Source of the DNA: an uncultured bacterium
GTDB taxonomy: Bacteria; Armatimonadota; UBA5829
Assembly: GCA_938074205.1 (NCBI GenBank)
Contig: CALJES010000003.1
Coordinates: 186,001-250,000 of the forward strand
Direction: 5' to 3'
Length of the DNA: 64,000 nt
The position numbers were made by a program, and so were the translations under genes. Below, in pieces: positions 20,028 through 28,069 of this stretch. Below the pieces are notes generated by a model. The model saw only the letters and a program-made list of their open reading frames with translations. It searched no databases and had not been told where the DNA came from. The stretch's first letter is position 1; every line of letters starts with the position of its first letter.

Positions 20028-21446
20028 ATGAAGAAATGGATCCTATTTGTAATGCTTGTTGCTATTCCTACTCGTTTATACGCTTACAGGGTTCCGTATG
20101 AGGCGTGGATGGGTGCTTACATCGGCGGCAGCAAGGTTGGCTACCTTTGCCTTAAGATTGATCCTTCTGATCAAGAAGGATCGAAAGGATACAGAATAGC
20201 TAGCACAATGCGCACTCGTCTCACCGTGTTAGGTGTCGAATTGATTCAAGACCTCACAACCATAGTGCTTGCAGATGAGAGTTGGAAGCCACTGTATGAG
20301 GAGTTTGTTATGTCCAGTGGCGGAAAGACTACAACCGTGACAGCCCGCTTTGGCAAGTCGTCGGTTGACTGCGTGGTGTCTTCTGGTCGGGAGTCGAGCA
20401 AGAAGTCGATTCCGATACCCAAAGGGGTTAGTCTCGTCGGCGATTCGATATTCGCCACGCTGGACAAGGTGCCCCAGATAGGTACCGAATACCGCGCTCA
20501 TTATTTCAATCCGCTCACATTGGCTATAGAGGAGATAACAATAAAAGCTGAGAGAGAGGAGAAGTTAGAACTTGACGGCAAAACGTATGATGCGGTTGTC
20601 TTGTCGAACTTCACGCCTATGGGCAACATAACTGTATGGCAAACCCGAGACGGGGAAATTCTGAAAGTTGCCGCGATGATGGGAATTTCTCTTGTTCGTG
20701 AAGGTGCGGAGCGAGCAAAGGTAGATCTGTCTGGTACAACCGAAGACTTCGCCTTTCGCACACGAGTCAAGACAAACAGACCGATTCATGCGCCACGAGA
20801 GTGTAAGATGCTCGACGTCATACTCTACGGGTTTTCGGATTCATCCATGGTTATCAGCGATTCGAGACAGAAAGTCGAACCTGTGGATGGGAGTTCAGGT
20901 GCGTATAGGTACCAAATCCGCGCAGAGCAGTTTGATGTGAGGAAGTCGGTGCTGTTGCCGGTTCGGAAACCGGGCTTCGATCATTATCTGGCCTCGACGC
21001 CTTATGTTGATTGTGACACACCCGCGGTCAAGACACGAGCGCTTTCGATCGTGGGGAGCATTAAGAAAGCGTATACCGCCTGCTCAAAAATCAGGAACTG
21101 GATCTACTCGAACTTAAGAGTCAAGGCTGATATCGGGATTACGCGGGCCGCGAGTGATGTGTTAGAATCTAAGTCAGGGGTTTGCAGAGACTACGCGGTG
21201 CTCTTTGCTGCAATGGCGAGAGCTGTAGGCGTGCCGTCCAAAGTTGTGTCTGGTCTCGTATATATTAACGACGGTTTCTACTACCACGCATGGGTAGAGT
21301 GTTGGGTGGGAGAGTGGGTGCCCTTTGATGCCACCATGCCCACCGATTTTGTGGATGCAACCCATATCAAACTGGCAGAGGGTGACGCTACTACGATGTT
21401 TACCCTTGCCAAAGTGATAGGCAATCTTACAGCGGAGGTCAAATAG
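20028..21446 (+). CDS. Secreted transglutaminase-like (cysteine protease fold) protein
   Basis: A 472-aa protein with an N-terminal signal peptide (residues about 1-19). A long N-terminal region without recognised motifs precedes a transglutaminase-like domain at about 340-450. The catalytic triad is visible: Cys in ESKSGVCRDYAVLFAAMARA, His in YYHAWVECWVG, and Asp in WVPFDATMPT. Bacterial members are mostly periplasmic peptidases or amidases and rarely cross-linking enzymes; no substrate can be proposed. The ribosome site is weak. The gene sits alone between the atp operon and the nuo genes, and its stop is 89 nt before nuoA, within reach of the nuo leader structure. Confidence 0.85.
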   Translation: MKKWILFVMLVAIPTRLYAYRVPYEAWMGAYIGGSKVGYLCLKIDPSDQEGSKGYRIASTMRTRLTVLGVELIQDLTTIVLADESWKPLYEEFVMSSGGKTTTVTARFGKSSVDCVVSSGRESSKKSIPIPKGVSLVGDSIFATLDKVPQIGTEYRAHYFNPLTLAIEEITIKAEREEKLELDGKTYDAVVLSNFTPMGNITVWQTRDGEILKVAAMMGISLVREGAERAKVDLSGTTEDFAFRTRVKTNRPIHAPRECKMLDVILYGFSDSSMVISDSRQKVEPVDGSSGAYRYQIRAEQFDVRKSVLLPVRKPGFDHYLASTPYVDCDTPAVKTRALSIVGSIKKAYTACSKIRNWIYSNLRVKADIGITRAASDVLESKSGVCRDYAVLFAAMARAVGVPSKVVSGLVYINDGFYYHAWVECWVGEWVPFDATMPTDFVDATHIKLAEGDATTMFTLAKVIGNLTAEVK

Positions 21447-21448
21447 GG

Positions 21449-21524
21449 GTTCTCTTGTACCGGTCAGGGCATCAGTCCTGACAAGGGGGTTGGTTCTAGT
21501 CTGCGTGTTTCTGACCGGGAGAAC
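21449..21524 (+). promoter_or_regulatory. Foldable leader in front of nuoA with two exclusive hairpins
   Basis: The segments 21449-21454 and 21460-21467 pair with the continuous 3' arm 21511-21524, giving 6 plus 8 bp around a 5-nt bulge. This arm contains GGGAG, the only Shine-Dalgarno-like sequence before nuoA. Alternatively 21463-21468 pairs perfectly with 21477-21482 (GTCAGG with CCTGAC), which breaks the long stem and frees the GGGAG. No known riboswitch family was recognised and no promoter was found inside. Confidence 0.4.
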
Positions 21525-21535
21525 ACCGAAAAGTT

Positions 21536-21913
21536 ATGCTAGCAAAGGATTTCTTGGCAGTAGGTGTCTTTATCATAGTCGGAATCGTATTTGTTGCAGT
21601 TACACTAATAGCTTCTTATTTGTTTCGTCCGTATAATCCCTCAGGAGAAAAGCTCCGCACCTATGAATGCGGAGAAATTCCCTTGGGTCCAGCTTGGCTT
21701 CAGTTTAGAGTGGGGTACTACGTATACGCGTTGATATTCCTGATATTCGATGTTGAGGCAGCTTTCATCTTTCCCTGGGCGGCTGCGCTGTTAGGTTTCT
21801 CACGAACTAAAACGCTTGCGGTTCTCGGCATTATCGATATGGTAATCTTTGTCGGCGTACTAGCTCTTGGCCTTGTGTACGCTTGGAAGAAGGGAGTTCT
21901 CGAGTGGAAGTAG
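21536..21913 (+). CDS. nuoA: NADH-quinone oxidoreductase subunit A
   Basis: A 125-aa membrane protein with three spans. Family features are [20 protein letters not shown] and [17 protein letters not shown], including the conserved Glu and Asp residues of NuoA/ND3, the subunit next to the quinone site of complex I. It is the first of four nuo genes with overlapping ends, and its stop lies inside the nuoB start region. Confidence 0.96.
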   Translation: MLAKDFLAVGVFIIVGIVFVAVTLIASYLFRPYNPSGEKLRTYECGEIPLGPAWLQFRVGYYVYALIFLIFDVEAAFIFPWAAALLGFSRTKTLAVLGIIDMVIFVGVLALGLVYAWKKGVLEWK

Positions 21914-22437
21914 GGAAACCTTTCGATTACATTGAGCGGATACCCGGCGGTGCGATCGTAACAACGACTGTCGACAAGGTGCTAGAGTGGGGTCGAGAGT
22001 GCTCGCTTTGGTATTTCAGCTTTGGCTTAGCATGTTGCGCCATAGAAGTTCTAATGGCAGCCGGCGCGGCGCGTTTTGATCTGGATCGTTTCGGTATGAT
22101 GTTTCGAGCTACGCCTAGGCAGTCTGACTTAATGATTGTTGCCGGGACGGTTACGAAAAAGATGGCCCCTCGTGTCAAACGCCTTTATGATCAGATGGCC
22201 GAGCCGAAGTACGTAATAGCGACTGGCAGTTGCGCAAATGCCGGTGGTCCATTTGCGGACTCGTACGCTGTCTTGAAAGGAGTAGACCTTATTATTCCGG
22301 TGGATGTTTACGTTCCTGGTTGTCCGCCTCGTCCCGAGGCTCTGATATACGCGGTTCAAAAGTTAAAAGAAAAGATGCGCGACCAGGTGCGCGCGAAACA
22401 CTCTGAGCTGCCAAAGAGTGCGCACTCCAATGTCTGA
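21904..22437 (+). CDS. nuoB: NADH-quinone oxidoreductase subunit B
   Basis: A 177-aa protein that carries the terminal [4Fe-4S] cluster N2. The four ligands are seen: the adjacent pair C44-C45 in LACCAIE, the Cys in TGSCANAGG and the Cys in VPGCPPRPE. The GTG at 21904 is preceded by AAGGGAG at proper distance and overlaps nuoA by 10 nt; an in-frame start at 21883 would read further into nuoA and is less likely. Confidence 0.97.
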   Translation: MEVGKPFDYIERIPGGAIVTTTVDKVLEWGRECSLWYFSFGLACCAIEVLMAAGAARFDLDRFGMMFRATPRQSDLMIVAGTVTKKMAPRVKRLYDQMAEPKYVIATGSCANAGGPFADSYAVLKGVDLIIPVDVYVPGCPPRPEALIYAVQKLKEKMRDQVRAKHSELPKSAHSNV

Positions 22438-22873
22438 GATGATCGACTCAACTATACGCAGCGCGTTTCCAGAGGCTGTACTGGATTCTACTGAAATTGA
22501 CGGAGTCCTAAATATCAAACTAGCTCCACAGTTTTTGGTAGGTGTCTGTGAACTCCTTAGATCAGCCGATAATCTGTCTTTCGACTATCTGGCGGATATC
22601 ACGGCTGTCGACTGGCTGGATCGCATTGAAGTTGTCTACCGGCTAACTAATCTCGTTTCCAATACCAAGTTAGTCATTCGGGTCGACCTCGACAGAAGCA
22701 ATCCTGAAGTTGATTCAGTTACCGGAATATGGAAAGGTGCAGAGTGGCAAGAACGAGAGGTCTACGATCTAATGGGCGTCAAGTTCACCGGCCACCCAGA
22801 CTTGCGGCGCATTTTGCTACCCGACGATTGGGAAGGTCATCCTTTGAGGAAGGATTATGTCATCCCGGATTAG
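22430..22873 (+). CDS. nuoC: NADH-quinone oxidoreductase subunit C
   Basis: A 147-aa protein of the 30-kDa subunit family. It ends in the family signature with [20 protein letters not shown] followed by [12 protein letters not shown]. It is a separate gene, not fused to nuoD. The ATG at 22430 lies 8 nt inside the end of nuoB; a GTG at 22418 is an alternative. It forms part of the peripheral arm that links the clusters to the quinone site. Confidence 0.95.
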   Translation: MSEMIDSTIRSAFPEAVLDSTEIDGVLNIKLAPQFLVGVCELLRSADNLSFDYLADITAVDWLDRIEVVYRLTNLVSNTKLVIRVDLDRSNPEVDSVTGIWKGAEWQEREVYDLMGVKFTGHPDLRRILLPDDWEGHPLRKDYVIPD

Positions 22874-23963
22874 GACCGAGTTTGTTGAGATTAATATGGG
22901 TCCGCAACATCCGTCTACTCACGGCGTGCTGCGGCTGGAAGTCATGCTTGACGGAGAGATTATTGTCGATGTTAAGCCGGACGTCGGATACCTCCACCGA
23001 GGTATAGAAAAGCTCGCCGAGATGCGGACCTATGTACAGTTCATTCCAATAACTGATAGGTTGGATTACCTGTCTTCCATGCTCCAAAACGCGGTGTATG
23101 TTGGAGCGGTTGAAAAGCTTGGGCAGATAGAGGTGTCTGAGCGCGCCGAATACATACGCATAATAATGATGGAGCTGAACAGAATCGCAAGCCACCTTAT
23201 TTTCTATGGCGCGATGGGACTAGATCTCGGTGCAACTACTCCTTTTCTTTACGGTATGCGCGAACGGGAGGATATACTCGACCTGTTCGAGATGACCTGT
23301 GGAGCGCGACTTACTTACAACTATTTCCGGCCAGGGGGAGTTGCGGCTGACCTGCCCACGGGGTTCTACCATAAGGTAAAGTCATATATTAAGAAACAGC
23401 GCGAGAGACTTCCGGAATATGACGACCTTCTTACCAACAACCAAATATTCATTGCACGAACTCGCGGAGTCGGGGTGATCTCTAGTGAAGAGGCTATAAA
23501 CTACTCATTGAGCGGTCCTACACTGCGCGGCTCAGGTGTTGCCTATGATGTTAGGAAGGCGGATCCGTATTCCGTTTATGACAAACTGGACTGGAGCATC
23601 GCTGTAAGAAATGAAGGTGACACTTTGGCGCGCTATCTCGTTCGAATGCAAGAGATTCGAGAGAGTCTGAATATCATTGAGCAAGCACTGGATATGATGC
23701 CGCCGGGCAAGTTGCAATCCAAGACGCCGCTCCGGTTGAGTCTTCCCAAGGGCGAAGTATACCATCACATTGAATCATCTAGAGGGGATCTGGGGGTCTA
23801 TTTGATCAGTGACGGTTCGGAGAAACCATACCGGCTCAAGTGGAGATCGCCTTCGTTTATAAATCTGGGAGCGCTGAATCGAATGGCAAGAGGTTGGAAG
23901 GTTGCCGATCTGGTGGCAATACTAGGAAGCCTGGACATCGTTTTGGGAGAGGTAGATAGGTAG
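22857..23963 (+). CDS. nuoD: NADH-quinone oxidoreductase subunit D
   Basis: A 368-aa protein of the 49-kDa subunit family, related to the large subunit of NiFe hydrogenases. The start region MGPQHPSTHGVLRLEVMLDG and the GYLHRGIEKLAE motif (with the quinone-site His) are present. As expected for complex I, the hydrogenase metal-binding cysteines are absent. GAGGAAGG precedes the ATG, which overlaps nuoC by 17 nt. The usual next genes, nuoE to nuoN, do not follow. Confidence 0.97.
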   Translation: MSSRIRTEFVEINMGPQHPSTHGVLRLEVMLDGEIIVDVKPDVGYLHRGIEKLAEMRTYVQFIPITDRLDYLSSMLQNAVYVGAVEKLGQIEVSERAEYIRIIMMELNRIASHLIFYGAMGLDLGATTPFLYGMREREDILDLFEMTCGARLTYNYFRPGGVAADLPTGFYHKVKSYIKKQRERLPEYDDLLTNNQIFIARTRGVGVISSEEAINYSLSGPTLRGSGVAYDVRKADPYSVYDKLDWSIAVRNEGDTLARYLVRMQEIRESLNIIEQALDMMPPGKLQSKTPLRLSLPKGEVYHHIESSRGDLGVYLISDGSEKPYRLKWRSPSFINLGALNRMARGWKVADLVAILGSLDIVLGEVDR

Positions 23964-24003
23964 TCCTACGGTTGCCTTGCAGGAAAGGAGGTGAGACACG
24001 ACA

Positions 24004-25182
24004 GTGAAACTGAACAGCAAGCTTGTTCGGCCTCTTGCGACGTTTGCTATGGTGATTCTGGGTTCCTATGGGGGCTATAAAGTCGCGCAGCAGTACCTCC
24101 GATTGATTGATGCTTATCTTCGAGGCGAAAGCAGCTGGTTTCTCTGGATTCCGCAGAACCCCACGCAGCTTACAAAGTCAGATCGCCTGTGGCTGAGTGC
24201 CGCGTTTATGTTGGTCGGGGCTATGCTTGCATTTGTTGTAGAACGACTTACTTATGCTCAAGCCAACCGTGCCAGGGAAAAATGGAACTCAATGCTTCCT
24301 ACTGAGAGATTGCTTTTCTTTGTCGGTCTTCTGTGTGGTCTTCTGTTGACAGCATTAATTAGAAGCATACTAGCACCTCCTGTTTGGCTCACCTTGGCGT
24401 TGACAGTAATTCTATGCTATGTGTCGGTTATCGCATTTGAGAGCCTAAAGGAGCAAGTTCGCTTCTATTTTCCTGTTCAGGCAGTGTCGGACAGATTAGG
24501 GCAAAAACACCTTTGCAAACCGAAGTTGCTCGACACAAATGTTATCATTGACGGTAGGATTGCAGATATCTGCCGTACCGGTTTCCTGGAAGGCCCAGTG
24601 TATGTTCCTAGATTCGTTCTGGACGAACTGCAGCTTATAGCAGACTCAAGCGATTCCTTGAAGCGGGCAAGGGGACGCAGGGGGCTTGAGATCTTGAATC
24701 AGATGCAGAAAGAAATGGGTCTGGAGGTTCCAGATATTCCTGTCACTGAGGCTGCCGGCGATGTGGACTCGAGATTAGTGTCGGCAGCGCGGCAGTTAGG
24801 CGGGGCTATAGTAACAAACGATTACAACTTGAACCGCGTGGCTGAGCTGCAAGGGGTGGAGGTGTTGAACATAAACGAACTTGCGAACGCTCTCAAGCCC
24901 GTTGTCCTGCCCGGCGAAGAGATGCGCGTTACGATAGTCAAAGAAGGCAAGGAGCGAGAGCAAGGTGTTGCATATTTGGACGATGGCACAATGATTGTCG
25001 TTGAGGGCGCCAAAAAGCTTATTGACCAGACGCTCGATATAGTTGTTACCTCAGTGCTTCAGACTGTGCAGGGCAAGATGATTTTCGGCAAGATCAAAGA
25101 GCCAGTCGAAGCTGAACCAGTTCAAGAAGATGAAAGCATCCGCGCTTATACCGGCAGCAGGGTCAGGCGAAAGGCTCGGTAG
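24004..25182 (+). CDS. PIN-TRAM domain membrane protein, YacL-like
   Basis: A 392-aa protein with several hydrophobic membrane segments (about residues 9-30, 58-80, 98-118 and 125-145). A PIN nuclease-type domain (about 178-300) follows, with acidic residues in [15 protein letters not shown] and in [12 protein letters not shown], and then a C-terminal TRAM domain (about 310-370). It is related to Bacillus YacL, a suspected RNase of unknown target. The GTG start is preceded by an almost perfect AAAGGAGGTGA (23984-23994). As in many Firmicutes the next gene is ispD; here the two overlap by 53 nt. Confidence 0.88.
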   Translation: MKLNSKLVRPLATFAMVILGSYGGYKVAQQYLRLIDAYLRGESSWFLWIPQNPTQLTKSDRLWLSAAFMLVGAMLAFVVERLTYAQANRAREKWNSMLPTERLLFFVGLLCGLLLTALIRSILAPPVWLTLALTVILCYVSVIAFESLKEQVRFYFPVQAVSDRLGQKHLCKPKLLDTNVIIDGRIADICRTGFLEGPVYVPRFVLDELQLIADSSDSLKRARGRRGLEILNQMQKEMGLEVPDIPVTEAAGDVDSRLVSAARQLGGAIVTNDYNLNRVAELQGVEVLNINELANALKPVVLPGEEMRVTIVKEGKEREQGVAYLDDGTMIVVEGAKKLIDQTLDIVVTSVLQTVQGKMIFGKIKEPVEAEPVQEDESIRAYTGSRVRRKAR

Positions 25183-26284
25183 GGGAATCAACAAAGTCTT
25201 TTGCACTGTCGGCGGAAAGCCCATACTTGCACACACCCTGTCCGTCTTCGAAGTATGTCCGGCAATCGAAGAAATTATTTTAGTTGTCAGAGGTGCGGAC
25301 ATAGCGACCGCGCGCAGACTCTGCGGCGCATTCGGGTTTTCTAAGGTGCGTCATATCATCAAGGGTGGCAATCACAGGCAAGATTCCGTGGCTGCCGGTC
25401 TCGAAGCCGTTACGGGCGACATTGTAGCGATTCACGATGCTGCAAGACCGTTCGTTACAGAAGATCTAATAATTCGCACGATCAGGGAGGCAAAGCGCAG
25501 CGGTGCTTGTATTGCAGCTGTTCCCGTGATCGATACTGTCAAGCGTGCGTCGGAGGGAAAAGTAATCGAGACATTGAGTAGAACAGACTTATACGCCGTG
25601 CAAACTCCCCAAACATTTCGCACCGAACTGCTCAAGAGAGCATACCGAGAAGCCCGCGCCAAGGGCATCATCGCAACCGACGATGCTTCGCTTGTCGAAG
25701 CGCTAGGTGAGCAAGTGATACTTGTCCAAGGTTCTTACGAGAATGTAAAAGTGACTACTCCTTCGGATCTAGAATGGGCTGAGGCGCGGCTGTGTGGTTA
25801 TGAAGTGCGCACCGGTATCGGCTATGATGTACACAAGTTGGCGGAAGGGCGGAAGTTGGTTCTCGGAGGTGTGGAAGTTCCCTTTAAAAAGGGACTGGAA
25901 GGTTATTCCGACGCTGACGTAGTAACCCACGCAGTCATGGATGCTCTCCTAGGAGCGGCCTGCCTTGGTGACATAGGTAGACACTTTCCGGATTCAGACG
26001 TTCGATACAAAAATGCGTGCAGTTTGGACTTGCTCGAAGAGGTAAGGAGAAAACTGGCGGAAGCAGGCTGGGCAGTTGCCAACATTGACGTAATTTTGAT
26101 ATGTGAAAGACCGAAAATAGCCGACTTCGCAGTACGAATATCTCAGCGCATCGCATCTGTTCTCCAGATAGAGCCGGATCGGATCAGTGTGAAAGGCACA
26201 ACTACGGAAGGACTTGGTTTCACAGGCAGGGGAGAAGGGGTAGCTTGCCAAGCTCTAGCGACGATAAGACGCCGCCGCAGTTAA
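25130..26284 (+). CDS. ispDF: Bifunctional IspD/IspF of the MEP isoprenoid pathway
   Basis: A 384-aa fusion protein. Residues 1-225 form IspD, 2-C-methyl-D-erythritol 4-phosphate cytidylyltransferase, with [20 protein letters not shown] and [11 protein letters not shown]. Residues about 228-384 form IspF, the 2,4-cyclodiphosphate synthase, with [11 protein letters not shown] (Asp and His zinc ligands), [18 protein letters not shown] and [10 protein letters not shown]. The enzymes catalyse steps 3 and 5 of isoprenoid precursor synthesis. The fusion is known from alpha- and epsilon-proteobacteria and scattered groups. The start at 25130 overlaps the PIN-TRAM gene. Confidence 0.97.
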   Translation: MKASALIPAAGSGERLGRGINKVFCTVGGKPILAHTLSVFEVCPAIEEIILVVRGADIATARRLCGAFGFSKVRHIIKGGNHRQDSVAAGLEAVTGDIVAIHDAARPFVTEDLIIRTIREAKRSGACIAAVPVIDTVKRASEGKVIETLSRTDLYAVQTPQTFRTELLKRAYREARAKGIIATDDASLVEALGEQVILVQGSYENVKVTTPSDLEWAEARLCGYEVRTGIGYDVHKLAEGRKLVLGGVEVPFKKGLEGYSDADVVTHAVMDALLGAACLGDIGRHFPDSDVRYKNACSLDLLEEVRRKLAEAGWAVANIDVILICERPKIADFAVRISQRIASVLQIEPDRISVKGTTTEGLGFTGRGEGVACQALATIRRRRS

Positions 26285-26333
26285 CCTGCTTCTAACCTCT
26301 AATTCCTCTTGTTGATTTGGTGCAAACTTTTCG

Positions 26334-26362
26334 TTGCAAAACCCATCTTCTTGTGGTAACAT
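26334..26362 (+). promoter_or_regulatory. Promoter of the structured RNA/photolyase unit
   Basis: TTGCAA (26334-26339) and TAACAT (26357-26362) are 17 bp apart, and a TGn extension precedes the -10 box. Transcription would start near 26369, before the structured RNA. Confidence 0.6.
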
Positions 26363-26368
26363 ACAGTT

Positions 26369-26585
26369 GAACCGAAACCAGGATCCATTTTAGGACCCTG
26401 CGGTGCGCGTGATTCGTCGAGGAAGTTTGAGCCGACACTCTTACTTTAGGAACCTTGGCTTGGTGATTCCGAGTGGCAGCCCCGTTGTAAGCGGGGAATC
26501 GCGAGGTTCATCAGCGGGTTCCACCCTGGTTTGCTAGGGTTCAAAACTCGGTAGACACACGGCACCCGCGGGGTCTATTGTTTTA
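26369..26585 (+). ncRNA. Structured leader RNA, cobalamin-riboswitch-like (tentative)
   Basis: A long closing stem pairs 26393-26411 with 26558-26576 (10, 4 and 4 bp split by single bulges). Inside it, in order, are: a hairpin GUCG/CGAC; an unpaired UUUAGGAA; a hairpin CUUGG-UGAUU-CCGAG; CAGCCCCGUUGUAAGCGGGG (5-bp stem); a hairpin CCCUGG-UUUG-CUAGGG; and GGUAGACACACGGC just before the closing 3' arm. This order resembles cobalamin riboswitches (AGGGAA, GGUGnAAnUCC, CCCGC-ACUGUnA, B12 box), but the boxes are degenerate. A short U-rich tract (26577-26584) follows the stem, so the RNA might also be a stand-alone terminated transcript. The photolyase start codon is only 17 nt further on. Confidence 0.45.
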
Positions 26586-26601
26586 GCCAGGCTGATACCA
26601 C

Positions 26602-27972
26602 TTGTCGCTTGACCCGTTTCACAGGCGAGTAATCAACCTCAACAGCCGTCCAGTAATTTCGGACGGCACGTGCGTAATCTACTGGATGCAGCGTTCCCAA
26701 CGTGCCCGGGATAACCTCGCACTGAAGTTTGCCGTAGAGTTGGCAAACTCATTGGGAAAGCCCGTTGTGACTTACTTCGGCCTTTTCGACCGCTATCCTA
26801 TGGCGAGCCATAGGGCATTCAAGTTCATGCTAGAGGGACTCAAGGAAACAGCCCTAGATGTGCGAGACCAAGGGATAGGCTTTGCCCTGCGTCGCGAAAA
26901 CCCATCCGATGGCGTCGTATCCATTGCAGAAGAGCTCAACGCTTGTGCTGTCGTTGTCGATGAAGACTATCTAAACGTCGGACGAGGGTGGCGCGCCAAT
27001 GCCGCATCGCGCCTTCAAGTCAGGCTCTTTCAAGTTGATGCTGAAACCATAGTGCCGGCTCGGATTAGCGATCGAGAAGAGTGGGGAGCGTACACGCTTC
27101 GGCCCAAGATACTCCGCTTGTTACCTGACTGGCTAGTCGAGTTTCCTCCTACTAAACCTGATAGGCCGTGGCGATCGAATGTTGAAGGAATAGACTTAAC
27201 AAAGTTGGACGTGGAGGAAATAGTGTATTCGATCGATGCGGATCATGACGTACCGCCGGTGCCAGATAGAATTGGAGGTGCTTCTCAAGCGCGGAAGATT
27301 ATTCAAAGGTTTATTGAGGAAAAGCTTCCCCGTTATGCGTCCGAGCGAAACGACATCGGTTCCGAAGCAACAAGCGGGCTGAGCCCCTACTTGCATTTTG
27401 GGCAGATATCTAGCCTGAGGGTTGCGCTTGAAGTAGGCGCTGCTGATGTGCCTAATGATTGCATAGATGCTTTTCTAGAGCAGGTCATAGTTCGGCGCGA
27501 GCTTGCTATCAACTTCTGCCTTTATAACCCTGACTATTCCACTTTGGCAGCAGCTCCTCAATGGGCTCTTGATACTCTAAATAAGCACCGTGGTGATCCC
27601 AGACCTGAAATCTACACGCGGGATGAACTGGAGGGCGCAGGCACGCATGACGAACTATGGAACGCAGCGCAGTTGGAACTTCTTCGATACGGTACGATCC
27701 ATCCCTACATGCGAATGGTTTGGGCAAAGAAACTACTGGAATGGTGTGCGAGTCCAGAAGATGCTCTTTCGACTGCGATATACCTAAATGACAAGTACGC
27801 TCTAGACGGCCGTGACCCAAACGGCTACGCTAACATAGCATGGTGCATATACGGGAAACACGACAGACCTTTTCGGGAGCGACCTATATTCGGAAAGGTC
27901 AGGTATATGTCTACTGAGTCTACAAAGCGCAAGATGCATTGGGAAAAGTATGTTCAGCGCGTGTCTCGTTGA
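26602..27972 (+). CDS. Class II CPD-type DNA photolyase
   Basis: A 456-aa flavoprotein that uses blue light to split cyclobutane pyrimidine dimers. N-terminal class II features are VIYWMQRSQRARDN and FMLEGLKE, and the C-terminal FAD/DNA domain ends with the class II pattern HDRPFRERPIFGKVRYMS. The only start in frame after an upstream stop (26593) that keeps the conserved N terminus is the TTG at 26602, with no strong ribosome site. It lies directly behind the structured RNA, so light repair may be under RNA control here. The next promoter begins six bases after the stop. Confidence 0.92.
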   Translation: MSLDPFHRRVINLNSRPVISDGTCVIYWMQRSQRARDNLALKFAVELANSLGKPVVTYFGLFDRYPMASHRAFKFMLEGLKETALDVRDQGIGFALRRENPSDGVVSIAEELNACAVVVDEDYLNVGRGWRANAASRLQVRLFQVDAETIVPARISDREEWGAYTLRPKILRLLPDWLVEFPPTKPDRPWRSNVEGIDLTKLDVEEIVYSIDADHDVPPVPDRIGGASQARKIIQRFIEEKLPRYASERNDIGSEATSGLSPYLHFGQISSLRVALEVGAADVPNDCIDAFLEQVIVRRELAINFCLYNPDYSTLAAAPQWALDTLNKHRGDPRPEIYTRDELEGAGTHDELWNAAQLELLRYGTIHPYMRMVWAKKLLEWCASPEDALSTAIYLNDKYALDGRDPNGYANIAWCIYGKHDRPFRERPIFGKVRYMSTESTKRKMHWEKYVQRVSR

Positions 27973-27977
27973 TCTAC

Positions 27978-28005
27978 TTGACAATTGAAAACTGCAGTTT
28001 ATATT
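27978..28005 (+). promoter_or_regulatory. Strong promoter of the propeller-protein pair
   Basis: A consensus TTGACA (27978-27983) and TATATT (28000-28005) are 16 bp apart. A direct repeat of ATATTACGA (28001-28009 and 28010-28018) starts within the -10 box. Transcription would start near 28012. Confidence 0.65.
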
Positions 28006-28069
28006 ACGAATATTACGAATAGGAACAGACGAGCAAAATCAGCCCAATGTGTATTTCTTGGCAACCTCA

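Noticed and set aside
26369-26585. Reading the structured RNA as 6S RNA, RNase P RNA or tmRNA
   Set aside because: Length is near that of 6S RNA, but the inside is multibranched and not one long hairpin with a central bubble. GAGGAAG resembles the RNase P core box, yet the RNA is far too short and the other conserved regions are missing. The GGTTCAAAACTC stretch looks like a T-arm, but no tRNA-like acceptor or CCA end follows.
28001-28018. Short direct repeat ATATTACGA as an attachment or insertion site
   Set aside because: Only two copies of nine bases beside a promoter, with no integrase, transposase or second boundary.
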